Positions 1 through 9,285 are shown, numbered from the stretch's first letter. The stretch is DNA of 22,324 nucleotides from Baffinella frigidus (GCA_026770585.1 MU646820.1:68886-91209); one strand, 5' to 3'. The notes: generated by a model from the sequence alone, not told the origin. Translations and numbers: made by a program.

Positions 1-1
1 G

Positions 2-265
2 CACGGGGGGGGGCGCATGGCAGGGGCCGACGCAGGCGGGGAGGGGGACGCGGCGGTTTCGCAGGCGGGCACAGCACGGCGGAGCCTGGGGGGCGCGGCG
101 CAGGGCGTGCCCTTCATGCGCGTGGTGCCGTGCGTCAACAACCTCTTCGCGGTGATCATGCATCCGGACTCCTCCGCCGGGGAGTCCTTCTCGACCATCG
201 CCGTCAATTCGGAGCAATGCCGCTCGCTCTTCCTGGCCATGTACTCTCCTTCCGGCTACATGTAA
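2..265 (+). CDS. 3' end of an unrecognised protein gene (partial)
   Basis: An open frame enters from the left edge and ends at a TAA at 263-265. The first in-frame ATG is at 17, but the frame is open upstream of it. The first 30 or so residues are Gly/Ala-rich and look unstructured; a CAG at 21-23 could be an intron acceptor, in which case coding starts at about 24. The last 50 residues are a normal mixed sequence with two cysteines (residues VPFMRVVPCVNNLFAVIMH, then a Ser-rich stretch and the end PSGYM), which looks like a real C-terminus. I do not recognise the family. A decayed foldback element starts 9 bases after the stop. The main doubt is whether this is coding at all, since only one edge is visible. 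Confidence 0.38.
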   Translation, partial: HGGGRMAGADAGGEGDAAVSQAGTARRSLGGAAQGVPFMRVVPCVNNLFAVIMHPDSSAGESFSTIAVNSEQCRSLFLAMYSPSGYM

Positions 266-273
266 AACTGTAA

Positions 274-401
274 TACAGGGGTACCTCTTAAGGCGCCGGG
301 ATTCTGGAAACGCCTGCCCTCTCTTTCTTAATTATTAAGAAACTCGCACCGCAAAGCCGCCCTATCTCTTATGTGGACCCTCATCGAGGCACCTCTGCAC
401 A
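274..401. mobile_element. Decayed family-A foldback (MITE-like) element
   Basis: The left end TACAGGGGTACCTC (274-287) pairs with GAGGCACCTCTGCA near 384-397 at 11 of 14 positions. The overall length of about 127 bp matches the better preserved family-A copies near 8962, 9668, 9852 and 10187. The interior has drifted and contains the palindrome TTCTTAATTATTAAGAA. It is non-coding and begins just after the stop codon of the left-edge gene. Confidence 0.45.
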
Positions 402-470
402 ATACAGCACGTCTGTGCACGCTACAGGCTCCACGAATTCCGAGGACGCCACTGTCTTTCGTTAGATTTA

Positions 471-534
471 CTCGAGAGCTCGAGCCGGCCTTAGAAGGCC
501 CGTAATTACCAGTCAACTCCCTCTACTGAGGGAG
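471..534. repeat. Cluster of three short perfect hairpins
   Basis: Three palindromes follow one another within 64 bases: CTCGAG-AG-CTCGAG at 471-484, GGCCTT-AG-AAGGCC at 487-500, and CTCCCTC-TACT-GAGGGAG at 517-534. All arms match perfectly. The region from 266 to 1011 holds no credible coding sequence. Confidence 0.6.
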
Positions 535-540
535 GCCTAA

Positions 541-614
541 GAGAATCTACTTCGAAGGCCTAAGTGGCGTCCTCATAACCTTGCGTCCTTACATACCCTT
601 AGAGCCTAGATACC
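541..614 (+). repeat. Dispersed repeat E, copy 1
   Basis: The segment from GAATCTACTT through GGCGTCCTCATAACCTTGCG to GAGCCTAGATACC recurs on the opposite strand at 10082-10150 with only a few mismatches. Copy 1 has about 13 extra bases containing a second AGGCCTAAG, which looks like a small internal duplication. Both copies are outside genes and near family-A foldback elements. Confidence 0.65.
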
Positions 615-742
615 CGCAACGTCTTCTTCTGCCCAAGAGTGGCAAGGCCACACGATTTCCGGATCGCTTCATTTCATTTACTCTGGTTGACTTAGTACAT
701 GCACTCTACACTTGATAAACGTGGTCTGGCGAGAGCACGCGG

Positions 743-938
743 CGTATCCCTCAAGTGCCCAGTAGGCGCACACGCCCTACGGTAGGGCCCTAGCTAGGAC
801 CTGCCTAGGGCTTCCACGGGTGATTATTCGCCCGTTGGGCACTTGCGGGATATACCCCTGAAGTGCCCAACGGGCGATAGGCAGGTCCTAGGGCCCTACT
901 GTAGGGCGTATGCGCCTAGTGGCCACTTAAGGGATACG
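743..938. mobile_element. Head-to-head dimer of family-B foldback elements
   Basis: The left end GTATCCCTCAAGTGCCCA (743 on) is mirrored by the right end TGGCCACTTAAGGGATAC (to 938). Inside, CGCCCTACGGTAGGGCCCTA pairs with its near-complement at about 890-912, and the centre CCCGTTGGGCACTTG is mirrored by the AAGTGCCCAACGGG that follows. The result is a nearly continuous palindrome of about 195 bp made of two roughly 100-bp elements. Single relatives lie at 17477-17583 and 18806-18909. No coding capacity is visible. Confidence 0.72.
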
Positions 939-1011
939 GTTGGTGGAGGGAGAGTGGATGCGAGGAGACGCATGCCGGGAAGCATCACGGTCTTCCCAAT
1001 CTCTCTCCCCG

Positions 1012-1078
1012 TCAATGGCTTTCCTGCAGAACTGGTTCAGGTGTACGCCTATGTTGGGAGCTCGAAGGACCTGAAGAA
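1012..1078 (-). repeat. Dispersed repeat F, copy 1
   Basis: On the minus strand this reads as a GGTCCTTCGAG start, the core CTCCCAACATAGGCG, then ACACCTGAACC and TTCTGCAGGAAAGCCAT. The same order occurs on the plus strand at 16094 and 17118, and in decayed form at 11118. It supplies the last 17 or so residues and the TGA stop of the Sfi1-like gene. Confidence 0.7.
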
Positions 1079-3068
1079 TCAAGACCGCGCGGGGAGAGCG
1101 CGCGGGGAGAGGGGAAGGGAGAGCGGGGCGAGAGGAGCGGCTCGGCATGCGCGGCGGCTTCCTGCACTAGCAACGTCACGGCAGCTTCGGCCTCGGCCAG
1201 CAGGCCGCACCTTGCTTCCAACAGCTGGACCAGCCCGTGCACGCTCGTCTCGCCATCCACCCCCGCAGGCCTCTCGAGCGCCCCGGAGATGCGCGCCCGC
1301 AGCGAAGCAACGTCAGAGCGCACCTGCGTCAATTCGCGCCAGACTTGGATGCGCGAAGACCTGCCCGCCGCGAGCCACGCCCAGGAACGCAGCACCTCTC
1401 GCTTCATGGGGAGCACGCCGCGCCGCCGCTGCGCCCCCCCCAGACTCCCCAGACTCCCCAGCAGCCTTCGCGCCCGCGCCTTGACGCGATGCACGCGCAG
1501 CCAACCAGCCCAGCTGTGCATGAGCGCTTCGTGCCACCGCGCCACACCCGCTTCATACACGATCTCCGAACGGACCGCGCGGCGGCGCAGCTCCCGCCAG
1601 GAGGACAGGGCCCGCACCGCTGCGCTCAGCCGTGTCCGCGTCAAGAGCGTCAACGCGCCCAGCCGCAGCTTCCGCTCCCGCGTCGCGCACCGTGCCCACC
1701 GCGTGAACGCCCTCCCCCTGGCGTGGTGCTTCCGAAAGAGCACCACGGCGCGAATGGCGACGCTGCCCCACCGCGCGCGCCCGCATGCGAGCGCAGAGGT
1801 CACCAGCCCCTTCTGCCGAGACCGCCCCAGAAGCTTCCCACCTGCCACTTGCAGAAAGCGTCTCAATCGGCGCGACGTTCTCGCAGCCGCACACATAATC
1901 CCAAACACCTTCCGCTGATCGCGTTCGGCGTGGCGTCTCTTGGCGGCTCTTGCCAGACGCGTGCGAGTGTTCAGACGCCTCCACGCGGCGAGAAACGCCA
2001 CGAGCAAGCCTCGGCGCCGTCTGGCCGCCCTCCTGGCACAGAAGTAGCGCGAGACACGGCGCCTCGCTCCCGCAGCGTGCCACTCACCCAGCGCGCACAG
2101 CGCCGCGCCCCGCTCCCGCCGTGCCAGCATCCACCCGCACGCCATCCCCTCCACTTTCCGTCGCCGCGCCCTCTGCACCCAGCCGTCGATCGCCCAGTGG
2201 AGGAGCGCGGTGCGGTGCGCGGTCGTGCGGGGGGAGGAGCGACGCCACACGCGGAGAGAGCCCTTGGCGCACAGCAGAGCACCGGACCGGTCGACCGCGG
2301 CGCCCTGGTTTGGGGTGTAGGGTTTTAGGGTGTAGGTTCAGGATTGAGGGTTGAGGGTTGAGGGTTTGGGGTTTTGAGGTTGAGGGTTGAGGGTGCAGGG
2401 TTGAGGGTGCAGGGTTCAGGGTTCAGGGTTCAGGGCATGGGGTTTGGGGTTCAGGATTCAGGATTCAGGGTTCAGGGTTCAGGGTTCAGGGTTCGGGTTT
2501 CGCAAGGTTCAAGGTTCAGGGTTCAGGGTTCAGGGTTCAAGGTTCAGGGTTCAAGGTTCAGGGTTCAAAGTTCAGGGTTCAGGTTTCGGAGTTCAGGGTT
2601 CAGGGTTCAGGGTTCAGGGTTCAGGGTTCAGGTTGCAGGGTTCAGGGTTCAGGTTGCAGGGTTCAGGGTTCAAGGTTTAGGGTATTGGGTTAAGGGTTTA
2701 GGGTTCACGGTTTACGGCTGAAGAGTTTGGGTTTAGGCTTCAGGCTTCAAGGTTTAGGGTTTGGGGTTTAGGGTTTCAGGTTTAGGGTTTAGGGTTTAGG
2801 GGAAAGGGTTTGGTGTTTATGGTGTAGGGTGTAGGTTGCAGGGCCGTATTATGTTGGCTTGGGGTTTAGCGTTTGGGGTTGAGGGTTTAGCGTTCATGGT
2901 TTATGATTTGTGGTGTATGGTGGATGGTTGATGGTTGATGGTTCATACTTGATGGGTTATGGTTTCTGGTTTAGGGATTAGGGATTTGGGATTAGGGTTC
3001 AGGGACCAGGGTTTAGGGTTTCGGGTTCAGGGTTTAGGGTTTAGGGTTGAGGGTTGAGCGTTGAGCGT

Positions 3069-3107
<39 letters not shown>

Positions 3108-4845
3108 GGTTTAAGGTTTGGGCTTAAGAGTTCAGGGTTTAGGGTTTAGGGTTTAGGGTTTAGGGTTAAGGGTTTAGGGTGTATGGTGTAGGGTTTAGGG
3201 TTTAGGTTGTATGGTGTAGGGTGTGGGGCAGTATGATTTTTTCTTGGGGCTGAGCGTTCAGGGTTTAGGGTTGAGCGTGCATGGGTTATGATTTGTGGTT
3301 TATGGTTGACGGTTTATGGTTTAGGATTCACGGTTCATATTTTATGGTTTTATGGTTTATGGTTAATGGTTAATGGTTTATGGTTTATGGTTCACGGTGT
3401 ATGGTTTATGGTGTATGGTTCATGGTTCATGGTTGAGGGATGAGAGTTTGGGGATTCGGGTTGAGGGATCAGTGTTTATGTTTTAGGTTTCAGGGTTGAG
3501 GATTGAGGGTTTTGGGTGTAAGTAGGGTTCAGGGTTCAGGGTTCAGAGACGAGGTTTGAAGTTTATTGTTTAGGGTTCGGGGTGTAGAGTTTAGGGCTGA
3601 GGGTTCAGGGTTCAGGGTGTAGGGTTTAGGTTTTAAGATTTATGGTGTAGGGTTTCAGGGTTTGGGGTTCAGGATTTAGGGTTTAGGGTTTAGGGTTTAG
3701 TGCTTAGGGTTTAGAGTTTAGGGTTTGGGGTTCGGGGATTGGCGTGTAGGGGTACGGGTTTAGGGTGCAGGATTTAAGGTTTAGGATGTGGTGACTAGGG
3801 TTGAGGTTTTGAGGTTGAGGATCTAGGGTCTAGGGCTTAGGGTTGAATGTTTAGTTTGAGGGTTTAGGGTTGAGCGTTGAGGGTTTACCAGCGAAGCGCG
3901 CACCGAGGCGCAGTGTACAGCAGCACCCCACCACCCCAGCAGAACGCTCCGCGAAATCCGCTCGCCGCGGAACGCCACCGCCGCAGCCTCCACCTTCCAT
4001 CCTCGCTGCGCCAGCGCAACCCCCTGTTTCCACCGCGCGATGGTCCGCCCCGCGCGCAATCGCTCCCCGCGTGTAGCCGTGCGCTGCAGTGCAACCGTCA
4101 GGACCCGGGACGAGCGGCTGTTCCCACGCCAGGCCTCCAGCGCTCGCCCCTCCCGCTGCCGGTTCACGCGCGCCAGGAGACGAAAGGCCCCCCTCCATGT
4201 TTGCAGCTGCTTCTGCAGCTTCGTGCACCATCCCAGCCACGCGCGCTGCTTTAGCGTTTTGCAGTTGGCCCGTGACAGGAGCAGATCCGCCAGAGATTGC
4301 GCCAGCCTCGACCTTCGTGCGGCTGCTCTCACCTCCTTTTCCAGCTTGCAGTTCCACTCAAACAGCGCCTTGCTCTCGCTCTCCGCTTGAGACCTGGCAG
4401 CCTTAACCTCCTCCATCTCCGCAATCGCCGCGTGGGCTTCCGCCAACGTCTCCTCCGCACACCGTACTTGCCTTCCGGTTGAGTTGCGCAAGTCAGCGCA
4501 TTTGCGCTCCAGTTCCTGTGCTCGTAGCATCCAGGCCGCCGCCAGCATGCCGCCCTCCTGGCCTGGCTCGTCCAGCACACTCGCGAACTTCACGCTCGAC
4601 TTGCTCGGGGCCCCCGCAGAGGTGGTGTGCGTAGCTTCGGGCGTCGGCGGGACTCCTGCCTCAGGGGAGGAGTTTTCCTTGCCTCGAAGCGAGCCCTTGG
4701 CCCACGCTTTGCCTCCCTCGACCAGGACGAGCGCTTGCGAAGGCCCCGCGACTTCGCTCAGCAGGGCAAACACCTCTGAGCTGGCAGCGTGTGACAAGAG
4801 TGACGAGTCGTTCAGCTGCGCCATCGTGAGCGTGACATCCTCCAT
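1012..4845 (-). CDS. Sfi1-like tryptophan-repeat protein (putative centrin-binding)
   Basis: Two exons, 4845-3889 and 2304-1012, join in phase 0 (donor CTG|GTAAAC, acceptor AACCAG|GGCGCC) to give about 749 aa. The N-terminus (1-110) is Ser/Thr-rich and low in structure. Residues about 110-190 form a charged, probably coiled-coil stretch (ELERKCADLRN, EEVKAARSQAESESKALFEW). From about 190 to 680 there is a long series of helical repeats with spaced tryptophans and Arg-rich tails, such as ALEAWRGNSRSSR, FLAAWRRLNTRTR, AFTRWARCATRERK, ALSSWRELRRRA and HSWAGWLRVHRVKARARR. This is the pattern of Sfi1-type centrin-binding repeats of centrosomes and basal bodies. It is a pattern match, not a proven homology; another Arg/Trp-rich helical scaffold is possible. 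The C-terminus is Ser/Pro-rich and ends inside dispersed repeat F. The gene starts head to head with AP-2 mu, 327 bp away. Confidence 0.75.
2311..3887. repeat. Decayed telomere-like array filling an intron (array 1)
   Basis: About 1.58 kb of heptamer-like units reads TTTAGGG, TTCAGGG, TTGAGGG, TTTGGGG or TTTATGG on the plus strand. It fills essentially the whole intron of the Sfi1-like gene, so the transcript carries the C-rich strand. Variants are grouped: TTCAGGG dominates 2410-2665, TTGAGGG 3050-3105, TTTAGGG 3130-3180, and TTTATGG/TTAATGG 3340-3430. A longer segment starting GGTGTAGGGTGTAGG near 2820 recurs near 3190, so there is a higher-order duplication. Open frames inside it are only repeat translations. 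Confidence 0.93.
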
Positions 4846-5172
4846 CGCTTCGCACGAGAGGACCTCTCTCGAAGGAGGAGGCCTTCCCGCGCCTCCGCCT
4901 CTTACCCTGCCTGGCTGCGAAAGTCGAAAGTTGTTCAGCCCTCGAAATGGACCACATCATCAATTCGGGCCTGTGAGTTTGAGCCTTGTGTGTATCTAGT
5001 TTCGACAGACTACAGTTGCAAATGTCTCACAGTATATCCTCCATTTGGTTTCTGATAGTTTCAGCCAACCCGTCGAGTAAGTTGACTTTTATCTTTTAAG
5101 TTGGCGAGTTGGGGACTGGATTTCTGAGGGCAAGATCTCATCAGATCTGAAGGGGAGCTGGTCCTGGCAGGG
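4846..5172. promoter_or_regulatory. Shared upstream region of the Sfi1-like and AP-2 mu genes
   Basis: The two start codons are divergent and 327 bp apart, so this interval must hold both 5' UTRs and probably a bidirectional promoter. The half nearer AP-2 mu is less GC-rich (TTGACTTTTATCTTTTAAG near 5081-5099). No TATA box or other recognised element can be assigned. Confidence 0.4.
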
Positions 5173-8100
5173 ATGATCAGCGCCGTGTACCTGATCAACC
5201 TGAAGGGAGAGATCCTCATCTACCGCAGCTACCGCGACGATGTGAGTCGCGCGGCAGCCGATGCCTTCCGCATGCAGGTGCTTGCCGCCAAGGAGTTCCG
5301 CTCCCCGGTCCAGGTGTTTGAGAAGGCCAGCTTCTTCCACATCCGCTCCGCCAACGTCTACCTGGTGGCGGCGACTCGCGAAAATGTCAACGCGGCCATG
5401 GCTTTCCAGTTCCTCTTCGCGCTCGTCGACGTCTTCAACGGCTACTTCGGCGGAGCCTTCGAGGAGGAGACAGTGCGGGACAACTTCCCGCTGGTTTACG
5501 AGCTCCTGGACGAGGTCATGGACTTCGGCTATCCCCAGAGCTGCTCCACCGACATGCTCAAGATGTTCATCATGCAGGAGGGGCAGAACATGGATCCCGC
5601 GCGGAAGCTGGTGATAGCGAAGCAGGCGCCTGCACAAGTGACGGGGGCGGTTTCGTGGCGGCGGGAGGGCATCAAGTACAAAAAGAACGAGGTATTCCTC
5701 GACGTGGTCGAGCACGTAAATCTGCTCATGTCCTCCAAGGGGACGGTGCTGCGGAGCGACGTGACGGGGGAGGTGCTCATGAAGACGTACCTCACAGGGA
5801 TGCCAGGTGCCTCTCCCCCTCCCCCTCCCCTGCCCACCCTTGCATCTGCCGCGCTGCCCGTTGAGGAGAAGGTCTGGCGACGAGTCCAGGTGTGGCAGCG
5901 TGGCGCAGTCTCTCACTGACGGCTGTCGTTTGATGCAGAGTGCAAGTTCGGGCTCAACGACAAGCTGATGATGGCGGAGGAGGGGAAGCGGAATTCGGGG
6001 GCGATCGCCATGGAGGACGTCTCCTTCCACCAGTGCGTGAAACTCGGCAAGTTCGACTCTGACAAGGCCGTGACCTTCATCCCCCCTGATGGTAAGCCAC
6101 CGTGGGGGGCTGCTCGCCGTTGTAACCTGCTCTCACCTGCCGATTGACAATCGTACTTGGGGAATGTGCTGGCATGCCAATCTTCCTCGGCTGGGGTGTT
6201 TGGCGGGGCAATCTTGCTCGGCACGGGAATGTTATGACACTGTTGCTCGGCGGGGGATTTTGTGGTGACAGTGTTGGTGGGGTGGCAGGGGAGTTTGTGC
6301 TGATGAAGTATCGGGTGTCGGAGAACATCAACCTGCCCTTCAGCGTTCTCCCGGTTGTCAAGGAGATGGGCCGCACCCGACTCGAGGTCTGCCTCCCTCT
6401 CGAGACACCACCACCACCACATTCGAGGTCTGTCTCCCACACTATCTCGACACCACTGAGAGATTCGAGGCCTGTCTCCCACACTTTCGAGACACCACCA
6501 CGAGATTCGAGGTCTGTCTCCCACACTACACTATCTAGAAACCACCACTCGACTGGAGGTGTGTCTCCCAGTCTTGCCTGCCAGAACACCCGACGCGAGG
6601 TCTCTCTCCCACACCATCATTTGGCAGCAGGGTTGACTACAGCTATCCACTGTCCCCTGGCGATTCTCCAGACACGCCATACGCCTCCAGTTCTTTGTTG
6701 CTCACCCCGCCCCGCACACGCCTCGGGGTGTTGGCTGCCGTCCGTGCTTACCACACACATGCCTCGAGGTCTGCCCTGCTTACCACGGGGTGCTAAGCCA
6801 CGGGGCTTACCATGAGGAGGAGACAGTGCGGGACACCTCGAGGTTTTGCCACACCAAGTAGACACCGCCACACGCTTCGGGGTCTGTGTTGCGTACCCCC
6901 CTGCACACGCATCGACGGCTTGCCTGCCAGCTGTGCTTACCACACAGTGCTCGAGTTCGTGCCGCACCAACAAGATACCACCACACTCCGCGTGGTCTGG
7001 CTTGGTTGCCACGCGTCTCAAGGTCTGTCTGCCACACCGCCCCGCAACCACCTCGAGGGCTGCCATGCTAGCCTTGCTGAAAAAAAACATGCCTCGAGGT
7101 ATTGCCACACCACGTAGACACCATCACCGCACACATCGATCTCTGCCTTGCTTATTCCACACGACTCGAGATCTCCCGTGCACACCCCGCACACGAATCG
7201 AGGTCTTGGCACACCAAGCAGAAACCACCCCTCGCCTCGCCGCGAGGTCTGGCTGCCTGTCTTGCGTGCCACCACATGCCACACCAACACGCATCCGGCG
7301 TGTGCTACCTGCCACGGCCAGCTTGACTTACCAGCCTGGAAGGCGGCAGACTGACGGACTGACTGATAGGGCTGTAACATGGTTGTTGGATCCGATCACT
7401 GCCTGACAGAAAAGCCCTTGGTTGGTTGAGAGTTGGAGGTACCGGTTGCCAAGGTTTGCAGGTCAGGGACAGGTGGTGTAGCGGGCACTGTGTCTGTCAG
7501 AGATGGTTGCCGGCACGGTGGTTCCGCGGTTGGCGCAGTCGTCTCACCTTGCTTGTTGTGCGTGTTTGATGCCTGTTGTGCGTGTTTGCCTGTTGTGCGT
7601 GTTTGACAATTTATCAGATAATTTATTAAACCTCGCCCCCCCCTGCAGATCAACGTGAAGGTGAAGGCGCAGTACAGCAGCGTCACGGGCCTCAACGTCA
7701 TCGTGCGCATCCCCCTCCCGCCCAACACCGCCAAGGTCACCGCGACCACCGCGGCTGGCAAAGCCAAGTACGAGCCGGAGACCTCGGAGCTGGTACCCAC
7801 CCACCCACCACTCTGGGGATACAGTCCCGTGTAGCATGGCCGGAGTGACTGTATCCCCAGAACCACCCATACCGCCCCTGTCTCGGGGTACTTCTAGTTG
7901 GGGGAATGCTTCGAAGGCCACTGTGTGGTGTGGGCTCCGCGCTCGCGATGATGGGCGTGAAAGGAGGAGGTGGCGTTGCTGGTGCGGGCGCGGCAGACCG
8001 AGCAGATGGTATGCACCCCGTGTGGAGGAGACGCTCAGGGATGCACTGGCAACGCTTGCCGTGCCAGAACATGTGCTTGCCAAGTAAGAGGTAGAGCAGC

Positions 8101-9285
8101 TCCCTTTTCAGGTGGCACTCGAAAAGGGCGAAACCTCTGAAACATTCAAGAGCTTTTAGTCGAATCCGTCCATTTAAAGGATTTCCTGGTAAAAATTCAT
8201 CGAGTTGACCAAACGCTCTTAGAAGTTTCGGAGTTTTCGACCTTCCCGGAGTGCCAACTAGTAAGGGACCTGCTCTCACGCGTGTGGTGGTGTTGGCAGG
8301 TATGGCGGATGCGAAAATTCCCGGGCGACACGGAATATGCGCTGAGCGCTGAGGTGGAGATGTCTGCGCGGATTGAGGACAAGCGGGCTTGGTCCAGACC
8401 TCCCATCAGCATGGAGTACCAGGTGCTTGCCGTCCGGGCCAACCACTGCCGGGGCTGGGCTGCCTCCCTCCCTGCCTCCCCGCCTCCCTGCCTCCCTGCC
8501 TCCCTGTCTCCCTGTCTCCCTGTCTCCCTGCCCCCCTCTATCCCTCCCTCCCTCCCTCCCTCCCTCCCTCCCTCCCTCCCTCCCTCCCTCCCTCTCTCCC
8601 TCCCTCCCTTCCGGACGGCCTGGCACCAACTGTCCCGTTGAACCCTGTCACCACCAGCCACTTCCCAGAGCCAGCTGCGAGCGCTGGCACCAGCCGGTTC
8701 TGCCCTGACAAGCACGCACGCGATTCTGACACGCTTTGGCAGCGGTGGCTGGTGCTCACTGAGTGCCGCTTTTTCTTTTCTGGATTCACGCACCTTGCAG
8801 TCTCTCACCTCGCAATCACCCTGCAGTCTCTCACCGTGCATTCGCGCACCGTGCAGCCACTCACCGCGCTGTGACGCACGTTGCAGCGTAGTACTGACCG
8901 TGCGAGGCACAGCATGCAGCAGCCACTGCCCGAGCGAGGCGCGCGCGCGCTGCGCAGGTGCTGCTACTTCGGCACCTGCCTCATAAGAAACCGCATCCTC
9001 CTAGGACCCTACAGGAGAGGCCTATGCCTAGGGCCCTAAGGTGGTCCTAGGGGGGATGCGCTTTCTGATGGGCGAGGTACCCCTGTACTTGCAGGCACGC
9101 ACGAAGAAGGCACTGACCCTGTGCAGTGACTGACCGTCCGCCGCGCGCGCGCTGAGCAGGTGCCAATGCTGGCCGCGTCGGGGCTCCACGTCCGTTTCCT
9201 CAAGATTTACGAGAAGTCCAACTACAACACCATTAAGTGGGTCCGCTACATCTCTAAGAATGGGCAGTACTTGAACCGTATTTAG
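5173..9285 (+). CDS. AP2M: AP-2 adaptor complex subunit mu (clathrin endocytosis)
   Basis: Medium subunit of the plasma-membrane clathrin adaptor AP-2, which binds YxxPhi sorting signals and PIP2. Exons: 5173-5806, 5939-6091, 6289-6386, 7649-7792, 8300-8422, 9160-9285; total 1278 nt, about 425 aa, close to the usual 430-440. All junctions are GT-AG; the first two introns are phase 1, the rest phase 0. An N-terminal longin domain (about 1-140, with IYRSYRDDV, NVNAAM, YELLDEVMDFGYPQ) is followed by a mu-homology domain (about 155-425, with WRREGIKYKKNEVFLDVVE, FIPPDGEF, RPPISMEY, KWVRYISKNG). The threonine phosphorylated by AAK1 is kept in QVTG, and the Asp of FLDV and Trp/Arg of KWVRY of the signal pocket are present. 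DDVSRAAADAFR and NVNAAM favour AP-2 over AP-1 mu. The ATG at 5173 gives the expected MISAVYLI start. Confidence 0.96.
6381..7320 (+). repeat. Tandem repeat in AP-2 mu intron 3 built on the 5' splice-site sequence
   Basis: Most of the 1262-bp third intron (6387-7648) consists of units starting (C/T)TCGAGGTCTG. The first five or six units (6381-6610) are about 42 bp long and read roughly TTCGAGGTCTGTCTCCCACA followed by a CGACACCACC segment. Later units (to about 7320) are longer and decayed, with CTCGAGGTCTGCC and CACACCA elements recurring. The first unit overlaps the exon end: CTCGAG is the exon 3 end and GTCTGCC the donor. No protein function is implied by the frame that runs through it. 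Confidence 0.75.
7552..7607 (+). repeat. Three-copy tandem repeat near the end of AP-2 mu intron 3
   Basis: TGTTGTGCGTGTTTG occurs three times in a row (period 17-20 bases, with short spacers) about 40 bases before the acceptor at 7648. Confidence 0.75.
7813..7860. repeat. Perfect 14-bp inverted repeat in AP-2 mu intron 4
   Basis: CTGGGGATACAGTC (7813-7826) and GACTGTATCCCCAG (7847-7860) are exact reverse complements around a 20-base loop. It sits 20 bases after the donor of intron 4 and could be a minimal foldback element or an RNA hairpin. Confidence 0.72.
8111..8258. mobile_element. Foldback element (family D) in AP-2 mu intron 4
   Basis: The left arm from GTGGCACTCGAAAAGGGCGA (8112 on) to AAGAGC (8154) pairs with a right arm ending GGAGTGCCAACTA (to 8258); the inner parts CTCTGAAACATTCAAGAGC and GCTCTTAGAAGTTTCGGAG are complementary apart from a few bases. 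Arms of about 43 bases flank an AT-richer centre of about 60. No second copy is seen in this window. Confidence 0.65.
8461..8618 (+). repeat. CCTCCCTG/CCTCCCTC microsatellite in AP-2 mu intron 5
   Basis: A pyrimidine tract made of CCTCCCTGCCTCCCTGTCTC-type units followed by an almost pure CCCT run. It begins 38 bases after the donor of intron 5. Open frames in it on both strands are artefacts of the repeat. Confidence 0.93.
8790..8880 (+). repeat. Degenerate short tandem repeat in AP-2 mu intron 5
   Basis: Units of about 16-17 bases of the type TGCAGTCTCTCACC, with drifting ends (TCGCAATCACC, GTGCATTCGCGCACC, GTGCAGCCACTCACC), occur about six times in a row. Confidence 0.5.
8962..9090. mobile_element. 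Family-A foldback element in AP-2 mu intron 5
   Basis: The left half GGCACCTGCCTCATAAGAAA then CCGCATCC pairs with the right half GGATGCGCTTTCTGATGGGC then GAGGTACC. The interior has the family core CCTAGGACCCTA and GGTGGTCCTAGG. It lies between a false acceptor-like CAG|GTGCTG at 8956-8957 and the true acceptor at 9159, in a gene transcribed through it. Confidence 0.66.

Noticed and set aside
1237-2328. Long plus-strand open frames opposite the Sfi1-like gene
   Set aside because: Arg/Pro/Ala-rich shadows of a GC-rich coding strand; the minus strand has the ordered Trp-repeat pattern and a spliced partner exon.
2374-2721. Open frames reading FRVQGSG repeats
   Set aside because: Seven-base repeat without stops in some frames; lies inside an intron of a minus-strand gene.
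5089-6030. Minus-strand 313-codon open frame
   Set aside because: Antisense shadow of AP-2 mu exons 1 and 2, whose homology is certain.
6381-7320. Tandem repeat as a CRISPR-like array
   Set aside because: Units are variable without constant repeat and unique spacers, and they lie in a eukaryotic intron.
8197-8910. Minus-strand 237-codon open frame with an EGGR repeat
   Set aside because: Produced by the CCCT microsatellite, opposite to a well-supported AP-2 mu intron and exon.
5173-9285. AP-1 mu instead of AP-2 mu
   Set aside because: The N-terminal YRDDV, DAFR, NVNAAM and the QVTG site follow AP-2 mu; AP-1 mu differs at these places.
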